Source of the DNA: Fretibacter sp964410285
GTDB taxonomy: Bacteria; Pseudomonadota; Alphaproteobacteria; Caulobacterales; Maricaulaceae
Direction: 5' to 3'
DNA length: 64,000 bases
Assembly: GCA_964410285.1 (NCBI GenBank)
Contig: CAYPFR010000005.1
Span: 124,001-188,000, forward strand
Part shown: one piece after another, positions 43,600 through 53,669 of the stretch
Layout of the letters: the number at the start of each line of letters is the position of its first letter
How positions within the stretch are numbered: the first letter of the stretch is position 1
Position numbers and translations under genes: made by a program
Notes under the pieces: generated by a model
Seen by the model: the letters and a program-made list of their open reading frames with translations, nothing else
Database searches by the model: none
What the model was told of the DNA's origin: nothing

Positions 43600-46023
43600 A
43601 TGAGGCCAGTGGGACACCGTTTTAACAAATTCATCCAATGTGGGTTATTGCAGATATGCCTCGTCTTGGTCTGTAGTTTTGCCCTAGTCGGGGCCGCAGG
43701 GCCTGCGCATGCGCAAGACGCTGAGCAAACCGCCGCGCCGCAAGCGCCAACGATTATTCGTACCGTTCAAGTCCAAGGCAATCAACGCGTTGAAGCGAAC
43801 ACTGTGGCGTCTTATCTGTTGTTTGCACGGGGTGATCCCTACAGCGCCGAGCGCATCGATTTGTCGATAAAGACGCTCTATGCGACCGGTCTTTTTGCCG
43901 ATGTCGAGATTGATCCGCGCGACGGCAATGTGTTGATTCGGGTTGTTGAGAACCCGATCATCAACCGCGTGATCCTCGAAGGGAATAAGGCGCTTAAACA
44001 AGACAAGATCACAGACGAGATTGAAGCAGAGCCCCGCGCGATATTTACGCGCTCCAAAGTCCAAGAGGACGTTCAGCGCATTATAGAACTTTACCGTCAA
44101 TCTGGACGCTTTGCCGCCCAGGTCGTGCCCAAAGTGGTGCAGCAGCCGCAAAATCGTATCGACCTGATTTTTGAAATAACGGAAGGTCCGGTGACAGGGG
44201 TCCAGCGCATCAACTTCATTGGGAATAATGAATATTCCGATAGCCGCCTTCGCAAGGAAATCGTCACCGAGCAATCAAGCTGGTATAAATTCTTCTCATC
44301 AAATGACAATTACGACCCTGGGCGGCTTGAGTTTGACCGCGAGCAATTACGGAAATATTACACCGACCGCGGGTTTGCGGATTTCCGCGTGGTGTCTGCT
44401 GTCGCCGAGCTTACCCCTGACCAAGAAGATTTTTACATTACCTTCACATTGGATGAAGGCGAGGAATATCGTTGGGGTAACATTGAGGTCGAAACAGAAC
44501 TTGAATCCCTAAATGAAGAGTTTCTACGTCGCCTCATTTCCATCAAAGAAGGCGACATATACAAAGCCAGCGAAGTCGAGGAAGCGATTGACTCGCTGAC
44601 CTTCGCGGCGGGTACATCTGGATTTGCTTTTGTTGATATTCAGCCCAACATCAAACGTAATCGCGATGAAAAGACCGTCGATCTTGTTTTTAATCTTGTA
44701 GAAGGACCACGCGTCTATATCGACCGGATCGACATCGTCGGCAACACAACTACGCTTGATTACGTTATTCGCCGAGAGATGGAACTTGTCGAAGGTGATG
44801 CATTTAACCGAATTCTTTTGGATCGGTCACGAAACCGGGTGAGGGCGCTACGTTTCTTTGAAGAGGTGGAAATCACAGAAGTCCAAGGCGACACACCCGA
44901 CCGCGCCATTGTCGAAGTCAAGGTCACAGAGCAGCCAACCGGCGAGCTTTCTTTCTCGGCTGGTTTCTCCTCGGCCGATGCCTTCCTTGTCGATCTGACC
45001 ATTCTGCAAAGAAATCTGCGGGGCCGAGGTCAAACCATGCGTTTTCTTATCCGCGCAAGTTCAAATCGCCGCGAAATCGACCTCAGATTTACCGAACCCA
45101 GATTTATGGGGCGTAATCTCTCTGCGGGTATTGAGCTTTTTGACGTAACAATTGATTTCCTCAATGAAACGGGTTTCCGCCAATCCCGAACAGGTGGCCA
45201 GATTAGTTTTGGTTTCCCTGTAACCCAAAACACGTCACTCCTTGCGCGGTACTCTCTGCGCAGTGAAGAGATCGAAGTCCCGAGCCTGAATTGCGCGGCT
45301 ATTCTGGCCAATCCCCTTCAAACGCAGCAAAATAATCTCTGCCGCCAGGAGGGTAGGCGGCTGGCCTCTATCGGCGGATATACTTTTGCGTGGGACCGCA
45401 AGAACGACCCAATTACGCCGACGCGCGGATTTGATGTCCGCCTGAACCAAGATTTTGCGGGTATTGGTGGGGACATCAGATATATCCGAACCGAGGTTCA
45501 GTCCAATTTCTATCGTGGCCTATTCCCCAATGTCGTTGCTTCGGGCAAGCTTTTCGGCGGCTTTATTAAGGGGTGGGGCGGTGATAGCGTGCTTGCGAAC
45601 GATCGCTTTTACAAAGGGTCTTTTGACTTCCGCGGCTATGAAAATGCGGGTATTGGGGCGCGAGTCCTGCAAACCAATACACTTACCGGGGAAACCCGCC
45701 GCGGCCTTGCGTTGGGCGGTAATGCTTACGCGCTGGCTGCAACTGAGGTGAGTTTTCCGCTTGGTATACCGGCACTTCTGGGTAGTGTGTTCGCCGAAGC
45801 AGGAACAGTCGGACTACTTGATGATGAATTTCTATTTGAAAATGTTGACGGCGATTTCCGCACGGAAGTCATTGACGACTTATCTCTCCGGGCCGTGGTG
45901 GGCGCCAGTGTATTCTGGGAAAGCCCATTTGGCCCCATACGGTTTGACTTCACGAAGCCGCTCAAAAAAGTTCCCTATGATGAGCGCAAGTCATTTCAAT
46001 TTACGACACGTACAAGGTTCTAA
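43600..46023 (+). CDS. bamA: Outer membrane protein assembly factor BamA
   Basis: BamA inserts beta-barrel proteins into the outer membrane. The 807-residue precursor has a signal peptide with probable cleavage AHA|QD after residue 38. A series of POTRA repeats follows (about 50-420; starts recognisable as I-x-x-V/I-x-x-x-GN). The C-terminal 16-strand barrel holds the conserved VRGY/DFRGY-type motif (SFDFRGYENAG) and ends in Phe, the usual barrel targeting residue. It is followed by skp two bases later. Confidence 0.96.
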   Translation: MRPVGHRFNKFIQCGLLQICLVLVCSFALVGAAGPAHAQDAEQTAAPQAPTIIRTVQVQGNQRVEANTVASYLLFARGDPYSAERIDLSIKTLYATGLFADVEIDPRDGNVLIRVVENPIINRVILEGNKALKQDKITDEIEAEPRAIFTRSKVQEDVQRIIELYRQSGRFAAQVVPKVVQQPQNRIDLIFEITEGPVTGVQRINFIGNNEYSDSRLRKEIVTEQSSWYKFFSSNDNYDPGRLEFDREQLRKYYTDRGFADFRVVSAVAELTPDQEDFYITFTLDEGEEYRWGNIEVETELESLNEEFLRRLISIKEGDIYKASEVEEAIDSLTFAAGTSGFAFVDIQPNIKRNRDEKTVDLVFNLVEGPRVYIDRIDIVGNTTTLDYVIRREMELVEGDAFNRILLDRSRNRVRALRFFEEVEITEVQGDTPDRAIVEVKVTEQPTGELSFSAGFSSADAFLVDLTILQRNLRGRGQTMRFLIRASSNRREIDLRFTEPRFMGRNLSAGIELFDVTIDFLNETGFRQSRTGGQISFGFPVTQNTSLLARYSLRSEEIEVPSLNCAAILANPLQTQQNNLCRQEGRRLASIGGYTFAWDRKNDPITPTRGFDVRLNQDFAGIGGDIRYIRTEVQSNFYRGLFPNVVASGKLFGGFIKGWGGDSVLANDRFYKGSFDFRGYENAGIGARVLQTNTLTGETRRGLALGGNAYALAATEVSFPLGIPALLGSVFAEAGTVGLLDDEFLFENVDGDFRTEVIDDLSLRAVVGASVFWESPFGPIRFDFTKPLKKVPYDERKSFQFTTRTRF

Positions 46024-46025
46024 AT

Positions 46026-46601
46026 ATGTTTAGTTTTTCTACTCTTCGCCGCGCTGCTTTTGGTATCGCAGCCACCCTCGCGCTTTCAAGTGCTGCATTT
46101 GCCCAATCCACCATTTTGGTCGTTGACCAAGGCCGCGTCATTCGCGAGTCTTCCGTGGGTAAACATGTTGCCAAACAGATTGAGTCTATTGGGAAGTCCA
46201 TGGAGTCTGAGTTAAAGGCCTCAGCCTCGCCCATTCAATCGGAACGCGATCGCCTCATGTCAGAGCTCAAAAATATGGATGCTGCGGCCCTAAAGTCACG
46301 TCCCGACCTTCAGAAACGCGCGCAAGACCTTGTGCAAAAAGGACAAAAAACGCAGGTCGAAGCGGCTTACAAACAACGCGAGCTTCAGGTCACGGAAGCC
46401 AAGGCCATGAAACAGGTAAATGAAAAGCTTGCAAAAATTCTTGAAGCCGTCGTGGCAGAGCGAAATGCAGATGTTATTCTTGACCGTTCGCTTGTGATTT
46501 ATGGCGGGAAATCTACCGATATTACGGATACGGTGATCTCGCGCTTAAATTCCCAACTTCGCACAGTGCCGGTTGTCCGCGAACGCTTGCCGCGTAAGTA
46601 G
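46026..46601 (+). CDS. skp: OmpH/Skp family periplasmic chaperone
   Basis: The 191-residue precursor has a clear signal peptide (cleavage AFA|QS). A strand with TILVVDQGRVIRES follows, then a long Lys/Glu/Ala-rich coiled-coil region, as in the tentacles of Skp, which hold unfolded outer-membrane proteins for BamA. The location directly after bamA and before lpxD is the standard one. Confidence 0.9.
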   Translation: MFSFSTLRRAAFGIAATLALSSAAFAQSTILVVDQGRVIRESSVGKHVAKQIESIGKSMESELKASASPIQSERDRLMSELKNMDAAALKSRPDLQKRAQDLVQKGQKTQVEAAYKQRELQVTEAKAMKQVNEKLAKILEAVVAERNADVILDRSLVIYGGKSTDITDTVISRLNSQLRTVPVVRERLPRK

Positions 46602-46623
46602 CTAGCGATAAAGGGGACGGGCT

Positions 46624-47649
46624 GTGCTTGATGAGCGGTTTTTCACAAAGCTTGGTCCTATTTCAATTGCAGATTTAATTATGGGTTTGGAAGCGACGCT
46701 TCCGGACCCAAAATTTTTGGATGAAATGATTGAGTGCATCTCAGAGCTCTCACATGCCAAACCCGGCGCGGTTACATTTTTAAGCTCCCGAAAAGCCCTT
46801 CCTGCTCTAAAAAGTTCTAAAGCGACGGCTTGTTTCACCACTGAAAAATTGGCCGGCGATGTGGGCGCAAGGCACATTATTCCGATAATATCGCGGACGC
46901 CCCGGGCTCATTTTGCTCGCGCGGCCTTAAAATTAGCATCCAAGAAAAGCCTCGCGCAGGAGACGGGCGCAGCAAGGATTGCAAAAACCGCATCAGTGCA
47001 CGCAAGCGCCGTCATCGGCGCCGGGGCTGTTATCGGTGAGCAGGTTCAAATCGCCCCTAATGTGGTGATTGGTCCCTACGTAACCATCGGAGCTGGCAGT
47101 CAGATTGGCCCAAATGTGAGCCTTGAATGCGCCCAAATTGGCACGCACTGCGTGATCAAGGCAGGGGCCGTCATCGGAGGGCGCGGCTTTGGCGTTGACC
47201 GAGATGACTCTGGCCTCATAGACATTCCTCATTTTGGCCGCGTCCTCATCGGCAACCACGTGAGTATTGGCGCCAATAGCTGTATTGATCGCGGGCAAAT
47301 TGGAGACACTGTTCTGAGGGATGAAGTTAAAATTGATAACCTTGTGCAGATAGCGCATAATGTAATCCTAGGTGAGGGCTGTATGCTTGCTGGCCATACA
47401 GGCATTTCGGGTAGCTGTAGGATTGGCAATAATGTCGTGATGGGCGGCGGTGTTGGTCTCGCCGACCATCTTGTGATCGGAGATAACGTTCAGATCGCGG
47501 CGCGCTCGGGCGTTATGCACAACATCCCCAGCGGCGAAATATGGGGAGGTATGCCCGCCCAGCCCATAAAGGAGTTCATGCGCGTTGTTGCGGCGACGCG
47601 AAAGCTCGGAAAAAAGCCTAGAAGGCGCTCGAAATCCGGCGCGTCGTGA
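46624..47649 (+). CDS. lpxD: UDP-3-O-(3-hydroxyacyl)glucosamine N-acyltransferase
   Basis: LpxD adds the second acyl chain in lipid A synthesis. The 341-residue protein has an N-terminal uridine-binding domain (about 1-100) and then a left-handed beta-helix of hexapeptide repeats (I-G-x-x-x-x units from ~120). The active-site region is NLVQIAHNVILGEGCMLAGHTG. The C-terminus is a basic helix. The start is GTG at 46624. It overlaps fabZ by four bases. Confidence 0.95.
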   Translation: MLDERFFTKLGPISIADLIMGLEATLPDPKFLDEMIECISELSHAKPGAVTFLSSRKALPALKSSKATACFTTEKLAGDVGARHIIPIISRTPRAHFARAALKLASKKSLAQETGAARIAKTASVHASAVIGAGAVIGEQVQIAPNVVIGPYVTIGAGSQIGPNVSLECAQIGTHCVIKAGAVIGGRGFGVDRDDSGLIDIPHFGRVLIGNHVSIGANSCIDRGQIGDTVLRDEVKIDNLVQIAHNVILGEGCMLAGHTGISGSCRIGNNVVMGGGVGLADHLVIGDNVQIAARSGVMHNIPSGEIWGGMPAQPIKEFMRVVAATRKLGKKPRRRSKSGAS

Positions 47650-48089
47650 CCCCAAAATTTCCGATCCACCGCAAGGATATCAAGCGCTACCTACCGCATC
47701 GCGATCCTATGCTTTTCATCGACAGAGTGATCGCATGCGAGGACGGACGGATTGAGGTCGAGAGCGATATTAACCCCGACGCGCCATTCTTTGCAGGCCA
47801 TTTCCCAAATCGGCCAATAATGCCGGGCGTATTGCTTGTGGAGACAGTTGCCCAAACAGGGGCGTTGCTAATTGCGCTTACACAGGGGCTGAGCGATGGG
47901 AAATTTTTGGCCTTTTCATCCGTAGAAAGTGCAAAATTCAAGAGTCCAGTTTATCCAAATGATACAATTCGTGTAGTGGTAACGCTTGAGAAACGGCGGG
48001 GGCCGTTCTACAAATTTGCAGGGAAGGTTATGAGCGGCGAAAAGGTCGCGTCAACCGTGGCATTTTCAGCTGCTGAAATGGAATTTTAA
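47646..48089 (+). CDS. fabZ: 3-hydroxyacyl-[acyl-carrier-protein] dehydratase FabZ
   Basis: FabZ dehydrates 3-hydroxyacyl-ACP in fatty-acid elongation and competes with LpxA/LpxD for the same substrates. The 147-residue hot-dog protein has the catalytic His52 (GHFPNRPIMPG) and Glu66 (VLLVETVAQTGALL). It uses a GTG start overlapping the lpxD stop and sits between lpxD and lpxA, as in most Gram-negatives. Confidence 0.96.
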   Translation: MTPKFPIHRKDIKRYLPHRDPMLFIDRVIACEDGRIEVESDINPDAPFFAGHFPNRPIMPGVLLVETVAQTGALLIALTQGLSDGKFLAFSSVESAKFKSPVYPNDTIRVVVTLEKRRGPFYKFAGKVMSGEKVASTVAFSAAEMEF

Positions 48090-48095
48090 ATAGCT

Positions 48096-48896
48096 ATGAC
48101 TGTTATGATCCACCCCTCCGCTCACGTTGATCCAAATGCGCAGCTTGCGCCCGGCGTAAAAATTGGTCCGCTTTGCGTTATTGGGCCAGATGTAAAGATT
48201 GGCAAAGACACCGAACTCATAGGACAAGTAAACTTATCCGGTGACACGACCATTGGACAGGCGTGTAAACTTTATCCCTTTGTTTCCATGGGGCATCCCC
48301 CACAGGACTTAAAACATAAAGGGGGCCCTGTTTCGATTTTGATTGGGGACCGCAATATTTTCCGTGAAAATGTCAATATTCATCCAGGCACAGATTCAGG
48401 GCGTCCCCAAACCCGTATTGGGGATGATTGTTATTTCATGGTCAATACACACCTCGCGCATGAAGGCATTGTGGGAAATAAAGTTGTGATTTCTAACGGG
48501 GCGCAAATTGGGGGTGCCGTGACCATTGGTGATCATGCCATATTAGGCGGGCTTTGCGCGGTACATCAGTACACGCGTATCGGCGCTCACGCATTTGTGG
48601 GCGGAATGGCAACCGTAACCACTGATGTTATCCCTTACGGCTCTGTGGTAGGAAATACAGCTCATTTGGCAGGGCTAAATATCATTGGCCTAAAACGACG
48701 CGGGTTTGAACGCACGGTTATTCGCGATCTGAGATCGGCTTACCGCCTACTCTTTGCGCCGGAGGGAACTTTTGCCGAACGGCTTGAGGATACGGCCAAA
48801 CTTTACGGGGACCATGACCTTGTACAAGAGATCGTTAGCTTTATCCGGCTGCAAGATAAACGACCAATTTGTATGCCCAATTCAGGCCTTTCCTAA
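48096..48896 (+). CDS. lpxA: UDP-N-acetylglucosamine acyltransferase
   Basis: LpxA catalyses the first step of lipid A synthesis. The 266-residue protein is a beta-helix of hexapeptide repeats (IHPSAHVDPNAQLAPGVKIG at the start). It carries the catalytic His122 in THLAHE and the motif ENVNIHPGT, and has a C-terminal helical domain. It follows fabZ by six bases, and lpxI begins two bases after its stop. Confidence 0.96.
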   Translation: MTVMIHPSAHVDPNAQLAPGVKIGPLCVIGPDVKIGKDTELIGQVNLSGDTTIGQACKLYPFVSMGHPPQDLKHKGGPVSILIGDRNIFRENVNIHPGTDSGRPQTRIGDDCYFMVNTHLAHEGIVGNKVVISNGAQIGGAVTIGDHAILGGLCAVHQYTRIGAHAFVGGMATVTTDVIPYGSVVGNTAHLAGLNIIGLKRRGFERTVIRDLRSAYRLLFAPEGTFAERLEDTAKLYGDHDLVQEIVSFIRLQDKRPICMPNSGLS

Positions 48897-48898
48897 TC

Positions 48899-49741
48899 AT
48901 GAAAGTCGGGCTGATAGCTGGCGGAGGGGATCTTCCCCAAGCCGTGATCGCAGGATGCCAGACCGCTGGGCATGAGGTGTGTGTTGTCACCCTTGAAGGC
49001 ACGGAGGCACGCATAAGCGGCGTAGACACCAAATCAGAACATATTGGGAAGTTTGGCGCGATCTCAAAATATTTCAAGAAAAACAAATGTAGTCATATCT
49101 GTTTTGCGGGGGTGGTAAAACGTCCGGACTTCTCGCAGCTTAAACCTGACTGGGCAGGATTTAAAGCGCTGCCCCGCGTGATAGCGGCAGCGCGTCATGG
49201 TGATGATGCTTTGCTATCACATCTGCTTGCGGCGTTTGAATCTCAAGGATTTGAGATTATTGCCCCGCAAAAGCTGTGCGCGAATATTCTCATGCCTGAA
49301 GGGTTTCTGGGCGCGGTAGAAATGTCCAAAGAACACAGATCCGATAGCGAAAAAGCCTGCCGCATTGCACGCGAAATCGGCTCTCTGGATATTGGGCAAG
49401 GCGCGATTGTGTGCAGAGGCCTTGTTCTCGCCGTTGAGGCGCAGGAGGGTACGGATGCCATGTTACAGCGAGCGGCCCTCTTGCCGCCAGCGCTGATAGG
49501 TTCGCAAAATGCCCGTGCGGGGGTATTGGCGAAGATGGTCAAGCCAGGGCAGGAACGCCGCGTTGATCTGCCCACGATTGGGCTGAGGACCGTAGAACTT
49601 GCGGCCAAGGCAGGACTGGCGGGAATTGTTGTTGAAGGCAAGGAATGTTTTGTGCTGGAGCGAGACAACGTGATCGCCGCCGCAGATAAATATGGCCTGT
49701 TTATTGCCGGACTTCCTTCCGCCGCCCCGCGCGGCGCATGA
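48899..49741 (+). CDS. lpxI: UDP-2,3-diacylglucosamine pyrophosphatase LpxI
   Basis: LpxI hydrolyses UDP-diacylglucosamine to lipid X. It replaces LpxH in alphaproteobacteria and is unrelated to it in fold. The 280-residue protein begins MKVGLIAGGGDLPQAV and has SKYFKKNKCSHICFAGVVKRPDF and a C-terminal AGLAGIVVEGKECFVLERD with the family's conserved acidic residues. ATG 48899 was chosen because the conserved N-terminus begins there. It overlaps lpxB by four bases. Confidence 0.94.
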   Translation: MKVGLIAGGGDLPQAVIAGCQTAGHEVCVVTLEGTEARISGVDTKSEHIGKFGAISKYFKKNKCSHICFAGVVKRPDFSQLKPDWAGFKALPRVIAAARHGDDALLSHLLAAFESQGFEIIAPQKLCANILMPEGFLGAVEMSKEHRSDSEKACRIAREIGSLDIGQGAIVCRGLVLAVEAQEGTDAMLQRAALLPPALIGSQNARAGVLAKMVKPGQERRVDLPTIGLRTVELAAKAGLAGIVVEGKECFVLERDNVIAAADKYGLFIAGLPSAAPRGA

Positions 49742-50895
49742 GCGGCTCGGGCCCAAATGTTTTCATTGTCGCCATTGAAAATTCTGGCGATCACCTTGGC
49801 GCTAGCCTAATTGCCAAGCTCAGGGAGGCAGACAGCTCTGTGAGCATTAAGGGTATAGGCGGGCCCGCCATGCGTGCACAGAACGTCCCGAGTGAACTTT
49901 CGATTGAAGGGCTTTCTATTCTTGGCTTTAGCGAAGCGCTGCGGGCTTATCCACTCGTGCGGCAGCGAGTCAAAGAAACCGTGGAAATTATCCGGCGCGT
50001 AAATCCAGATTGCGCCGTCCTGATAGATAGCTGGGGCTTTATGATCCGCGTGGCGCAAAGGCTCAAAAAGTTGGGGTATAAAGGCAAGATTATAAAATAT
50101 GTCGCGCCGCAAGTTTTCGCTATGCGCGAAGGCCGCGCGCGTATATTGGCCCGATCTGTCGATCACTTACTGAGCATTCATAATTTTGATGCGCCTTATT
50201 TTACACGACACGGGCTGGACGTTACTCATATTGGCAATCCGATGTTTGATACGGATTACTCGGCTGGCGATGCGGATGCGCTGCGGGAGGAAATTGGCGC
50301 GAGAAAAGATCAATTGATCTGCGCAATATTCTTCGGCAGCCGCCCCTCGGAGTTTCACCAACTCAAGGAACCAATCACGAAAGCTGTCGATATTCTTAGT
50401 CGTGATTACCCCGACTTGCTCTTCGTTAGCCCCATATCAGACAGCCTTTGGGATATTGCAGGCGAGGAGACCCGAAGGGCTGCCCTTGCGCCAATAATCT
50501 GCCTGAAAGAGGCTCAAAAGTTCAATATTTTCGCCGCCGCAGACCTTGCCCTTGCGTGCTCAGGGACGATCACTACCCAGCTTGCAAGTGTGGGGATACC
50601 GGCCGTGGTGGTTTACCGCCTTAAGGCCCTCACGTGGGCAATCGCCTCGCGGCTATACAAGCAGGAGTATGTGTCGTTGGTTAATATATCAGCGGGAGCC
50701 GCACTTATGCCTGAACGCCTGCAAACGCAGGCCACAGGAGAAAATCTTGCTAAAGACATCGCCCATTATCTCGACAACGAAAATTTGAGAGCTGAAAGCG
50801 CAAAGAGACTACGGGCGCAAGCAAATATCATGCGCGGAAGCGGCGGCAGCGCGTCTAGAAACGCCGCCGCCAAAATACTGGCATTAATTGCCTAG
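49738..50895 (+). CDS. lpxB: Lipid-A-disaccharide synthase
   Basis: LpxB (GT19) condenses lipid X with UDP-diacylglucosamine. The 385-residue peripheral membrane protein starts with FIVAIENSGDHLGASLI, equivalent to the family's A-G-E-x-SGD-x-x-G loop. It has IGGPAMRA, YVAPQVFAMREGRA, IGNPMFD and the C-terminal LACSGTITTQLASVGIPAVVVY. In the first motif the usual E-x-SGD is read here as ENSGDHLG. It is the last gene of the lipid A run, and its stop overlaps the convergent gltA by four bases. Confidence 0.93.
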   Translation: MSGSGPNVFIVAIENSGDHLGASLIAKLREADSSVSIKGIGGPAMRAQNVPSELSIEGLSILGFSEALRAYPLVRQRVKETVEIIRRVNPDCAVLIDSWGFMIRVAQRLKKLGYKGKIIKYVAPQVFAMREGRARILARSVDHLLSIHNFDAPYFTRHGLDVTHIGNPMFDTDYSAGDADALREEIGARKDQLICAIFFGSRPSEFHQLKEPITKAVDILSRDYPDLLFVSPISDSLWDIAGEETRRAALAPIICLKEAQKFNIFAAADLALACSGTITTQLASVGIPAVVVYRLKALTWAIASRLYKQEYVSLVNISAGAALMPERLQTQATGENLAKDIAHYLDNENLRAESAKRLRAQANIMRGSGGSASRNAAAKILALIA

Positions 50896-52193
50896 CGCTT
50901 GCTCATCGGAATATAGTCGCGCTCTGCGGCGCCCGTATAAAGCTGACGGGGCCGTCCAATGCGCTGACTTGGGTCTTCCAGCATCTCGTTCCATTGCGAA
51001 ATCCAGCCGACTGTGCGCGCAAGTGCAAATAAGACTGTAAACATCGATGTCGGGAAACCAAGCGCAGACAAAACAATTCCGGAGTAGAAATCCACATTTG
51101 GATAAAGCTTTTTCGCGATGAAATATTCATCTTCAAGTGCAATGCGCTCAAGCTCTTTGGCAACATCTAAAACCGGGTTTTTCAAATCAAGCTCATCTAA
51201 AACCTGATGGGCGACCTTTTGCATAACGCGGGAGCGCGGATCGAAATTTTTATAAACACGGTGACCAAAACCCATTAATCGGAAGGGATCTGACTTGTCT
51301 TTTGCGCGCGCTATAAATTCAGGAATGCGGTCCACCGTACCAATTTCGCGAAGCATATTTAGGCATGCTTCATTCGCCCCGCCGTGGCTGGGACCCCAGA
51401 GGCAAGCAATTCCCGCTGCAATACACGCATAGGGGTTGGCGCCAGATGAGCCTGCCAAACGCACAGTCGACGTTGACGCATTTTGTTCGTGATCTGCGTG
51501 CAGGATAAAGATCTTGTCCATAGCATCGACAATGGTTTTGCTGACTTTGTATTTTTCAGCCGGCACAGAGAAGCACATGTGCAAGAAATTCTCTGCATAT
51601 GACATCTCATTATTTGGATAAACATGGGGCTGACCAATGGAATATTTATAGGCACGGGCCGCAATCGTCGGAATTTTGGCGATTAATCGATGAATGGCTT
51701 GATTGCGGGCTTCGTCCTCGGTCGTGTGAGCGTCGTCATGATAAAATCCAGACAGCGCGCCAACCGTACCGCACATCATGGCCATCGGGTGGGCATCACG
51801 GCGGAAACCGTGAAAGAAACTTTCGATTTGATCATGAAGCATGGTGTGGTTCGTGATCGTCTGTTTAAAGGCTTTGTCCTGCGGCTTGGTTGGCAACTCG
51901 CCATTAATCAAAAGATAGGCAACCTCAAGGAAATCTGATTTTTCTGCAAGCTGCTCGATCGGGTAGCCGCGATAGAGCAAACGGCCTTCTTGGCCATTGA
52001 TGAATGTAATTTGGCTCTCGGTTGAACAAGTAGAGGTATATCCGGGATCGAATGTAAAATGCCCTGTGGCCTTATAAAGCGCGCGAACGTCAATCCCCGG
52101 CGCGCCCATTGTACCGGAATAAATCGGTAGATCATGCGCCGTACCGTCTAATGAGAGCTTCGCGGTTCCGGTTTGTTTAATTAGATTTTTCAT
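50892..52193 (-). CDS. gltA: Citrate synthase
   Basis: This type II (hexameric, NADH-sensitive type) citrate synthase condenses acetyl-CoA and oxaloacetate in the TCA cycle. The 433-residue protein has the N-terminal small beta domain. Active-site motifs are HADHEQNASTSTVRLAGSSG, GPSHGGANEACL and MGFGHRVYKNFDPRSRVM. It lies nine bases downstream of gltX in the same orientation and probably shares its transcript. Confidence 0.96.
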   Translation of the reverse strand: MKNLIKQTGTAKLSLDGTAHDLPIYSGTMGAPGIDVRALYKATGHFTFDPGYTSTCSTESQITFINGQEGRLLYRGYPIEQLAEKSDFLEVAYLLINGELPTKPQDKAFKQTITNHTMLHDQIESFFHGFRRDAHPMAMMCGTVGALSGFYHDDAHTTEDEARNQAIHRLIAKIPTIAARAYKYSIGQPHVYPNNEMSYAENFLHMCFSVPAEKYKVSKTIVDAMDKIFILHADHEQNASTSTVRLAGSSGANPYACIAAGIACLWGPSHGGANEACLNMLREIGTVDRIPEFIARAKDKSDPFRLMGFGHRVYKNFDPRSRVMQKVAHQVLDELDLKNPVLDVAKELERIALEDEYFIAKKLYPNVDFYSGIVLSALGFPTSMFTVLFALARTVGWISQWNEMLEDPSQRIGRPRQLYTGAAERDYIPMSKR

Positions 52194-52202
52194 TATCGCT
52201 TC

Positions 52203-53645
52203 CTATTCATCTGTTGGCGCAAATGAAGCACCGCTCAGGACATCGTCAATTCGTGCTAAGGTCTCAGTCTTTCCGAGCAAACTTAGAACAATCGCTAAAT
52301 CAGGAGAGGGAGCGCCGCCAGTTGTTGCCATGCGTACGGGCTGCCCGATCTTCCCAAAACCTATCTCATGTTCTTTGACAAAGGCATCTAGAATATCCTG
52401 AACCGCATCTTCGGTCCATTGAGTGTCTTCTAAGGCTTTTAGGCGCAAAGTTAAAGAGCGCAATTTGTCAATCGTGTCTGCATTTTTGAACGGCTTGGCT
52501 CTCTTGCCCGTGATCATTATCGGCCTGTCTGCCAATAAATAGCTAGCTTGCTTCGCGAGTTCGGCTAGGGTCTTTGAGCGGGGCTTTAGACTTTCCATAG
52601 CCGCTGTCACCCGCTGTATTTTCTCCTCGCTTAAGGGGCCGTCATTTTGGGTCTCCAGAAAGGGCTGACCCCAAGAGAGAAGCTCTGCGTGACTGCACGT
52701 CTGCATATGCTGACCATTGATAAAATCCATTTTATCAAAATCAAGACGGGCAGGGGAGCTGTTGATCCCCCCCAGTGTAAAGTGCTCGGCCGCGCTCTCA
52801 TCAGTGAAAATTTCCACGTCCTGATAGGACCAACCCAGTTTTAAAAGATAATTGCGAAGCCCGCTCGGTATATAACCCAGATCGCGATAGGCGTCGACTC
52901 CGAGCGAGCCATGTCGTTTTGACAATTTCTTGCCGTCTGGACCATGTATGAGCGGCACATGTGCCCATTGTGGTACCTCCCAGCCAAGTGCCTGATAAAT
53001 CTGAGTTTGGCGGCCTGCATTAATTAGATGGTCGTCCCCGCGCACGACATGGGTCACCCCCATGTTATGATCGTCAACGACAACCGCCAGCATATATGTG
53101 GGCGTGCCGTCCGCCCGAAGGAGGACGAGATCATCAAAATTCTCATTTTGCCATGTGATTTCGCCCTGCACATGATCGTGGATGCGGGTTTGACCTTCGG
53201 AAACGCGAAAGCGAATAGTGTAACCCTTGGCGTTATCAGCGGGAATGTCTTTTTTGTCCCGCCACGGCGAGCGAAAGGCGGTCTCTTGCTGATGTCGTAG
53301 CTGCTCTAATTCTTCTGGTGTGCAATAGCAGCGATAGGCCTTTCCCGCCGCCAAAAGTTCCTTTGCAGCCCTTATATGATGGTCTGCGTTCTGGCTCTGA
53401 TAAACAATCTCACCGTCATAACTTAGGCCAAGCCAGTCAAGACCTTCGAGTATTGCCTGCGTAGCTTCGGCTGTTGAGCGGGCTTTATCGGTATCTTCAA
53501 TTCTCAGCAAGAATTGGCTTTCATGCCCCTGGCGGGCCATATGTTTTGAAAAATACCAATTAAACAGGGCCGTGCGCGCACCGCCAATATGCAAAAACCC
53601 CGTCGGGGAGGGCGCAAAACGCGTGACAATTTTTTCTGGACTCAT
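52203..53645 (-). CDS. gltX: Glutamyl-tRNA synthetase
   Basis: This class I synthetase of 480 residues has the HIGH motif in SPTGFLHIGGARTALFNWYF and the KMSKS equivalent KKLSKRHG. It also has LRIEDTDKARS, the CYCTPEEL region and YMLAVVVDDHNMGVTHVVRGDD (partly quoted). Alphaproteobacteria often hold two GltX-like enzymes, one of which may charge tRNA-Gln indirectly; which type this is cannot be decided here. Its start is only 24 bases from that of the divergent comEC. Confidence 0.95.
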   Translation of the reverse strand: MSPEKIVTRFAPSPTGFLHIGGARTALFNWYFSKHMARQGHESQFLLRIEDTDKARSTAEATQAILEGLDWLGLSYDGEIVYQSQNADHHIRAAKELLAAGKAYRCYCTPEELEQLRHQQETAFRSPWRDKKDIPADNAKGYTIRFRVSEGQTRIHDHVQGEITWQNENFDDLVLLRADGTPTYMLAVVVDDHNMGVTHVVRGDDHLINAGRQTQIYQALGWEVPQWAHVPLIHGPDGKKLSKRHGSLGVDAYRDLGYIPSGLRNYLLKLGWSYQDVEIFTDESAAEHFTLGGINSSPARLDFDKMDFINGQHMQTCSHAELLSWGQPFLETQNDGPLSEEKIQRVTAAMESLKPRSKTLAELAKQASYLLADRPIMITGKRAKPFKNADTIDKLRSLTLRLKALEDTQWTEDAVQDILDAFVKEHEIGFGKIGQPVRMATTGGAPSPDLAIVLSLLGKTETLARIDDVLSGASFAPTDE

Positions 53646-53669
53646 CTAACGAGGCTCTTATCGTAGGGC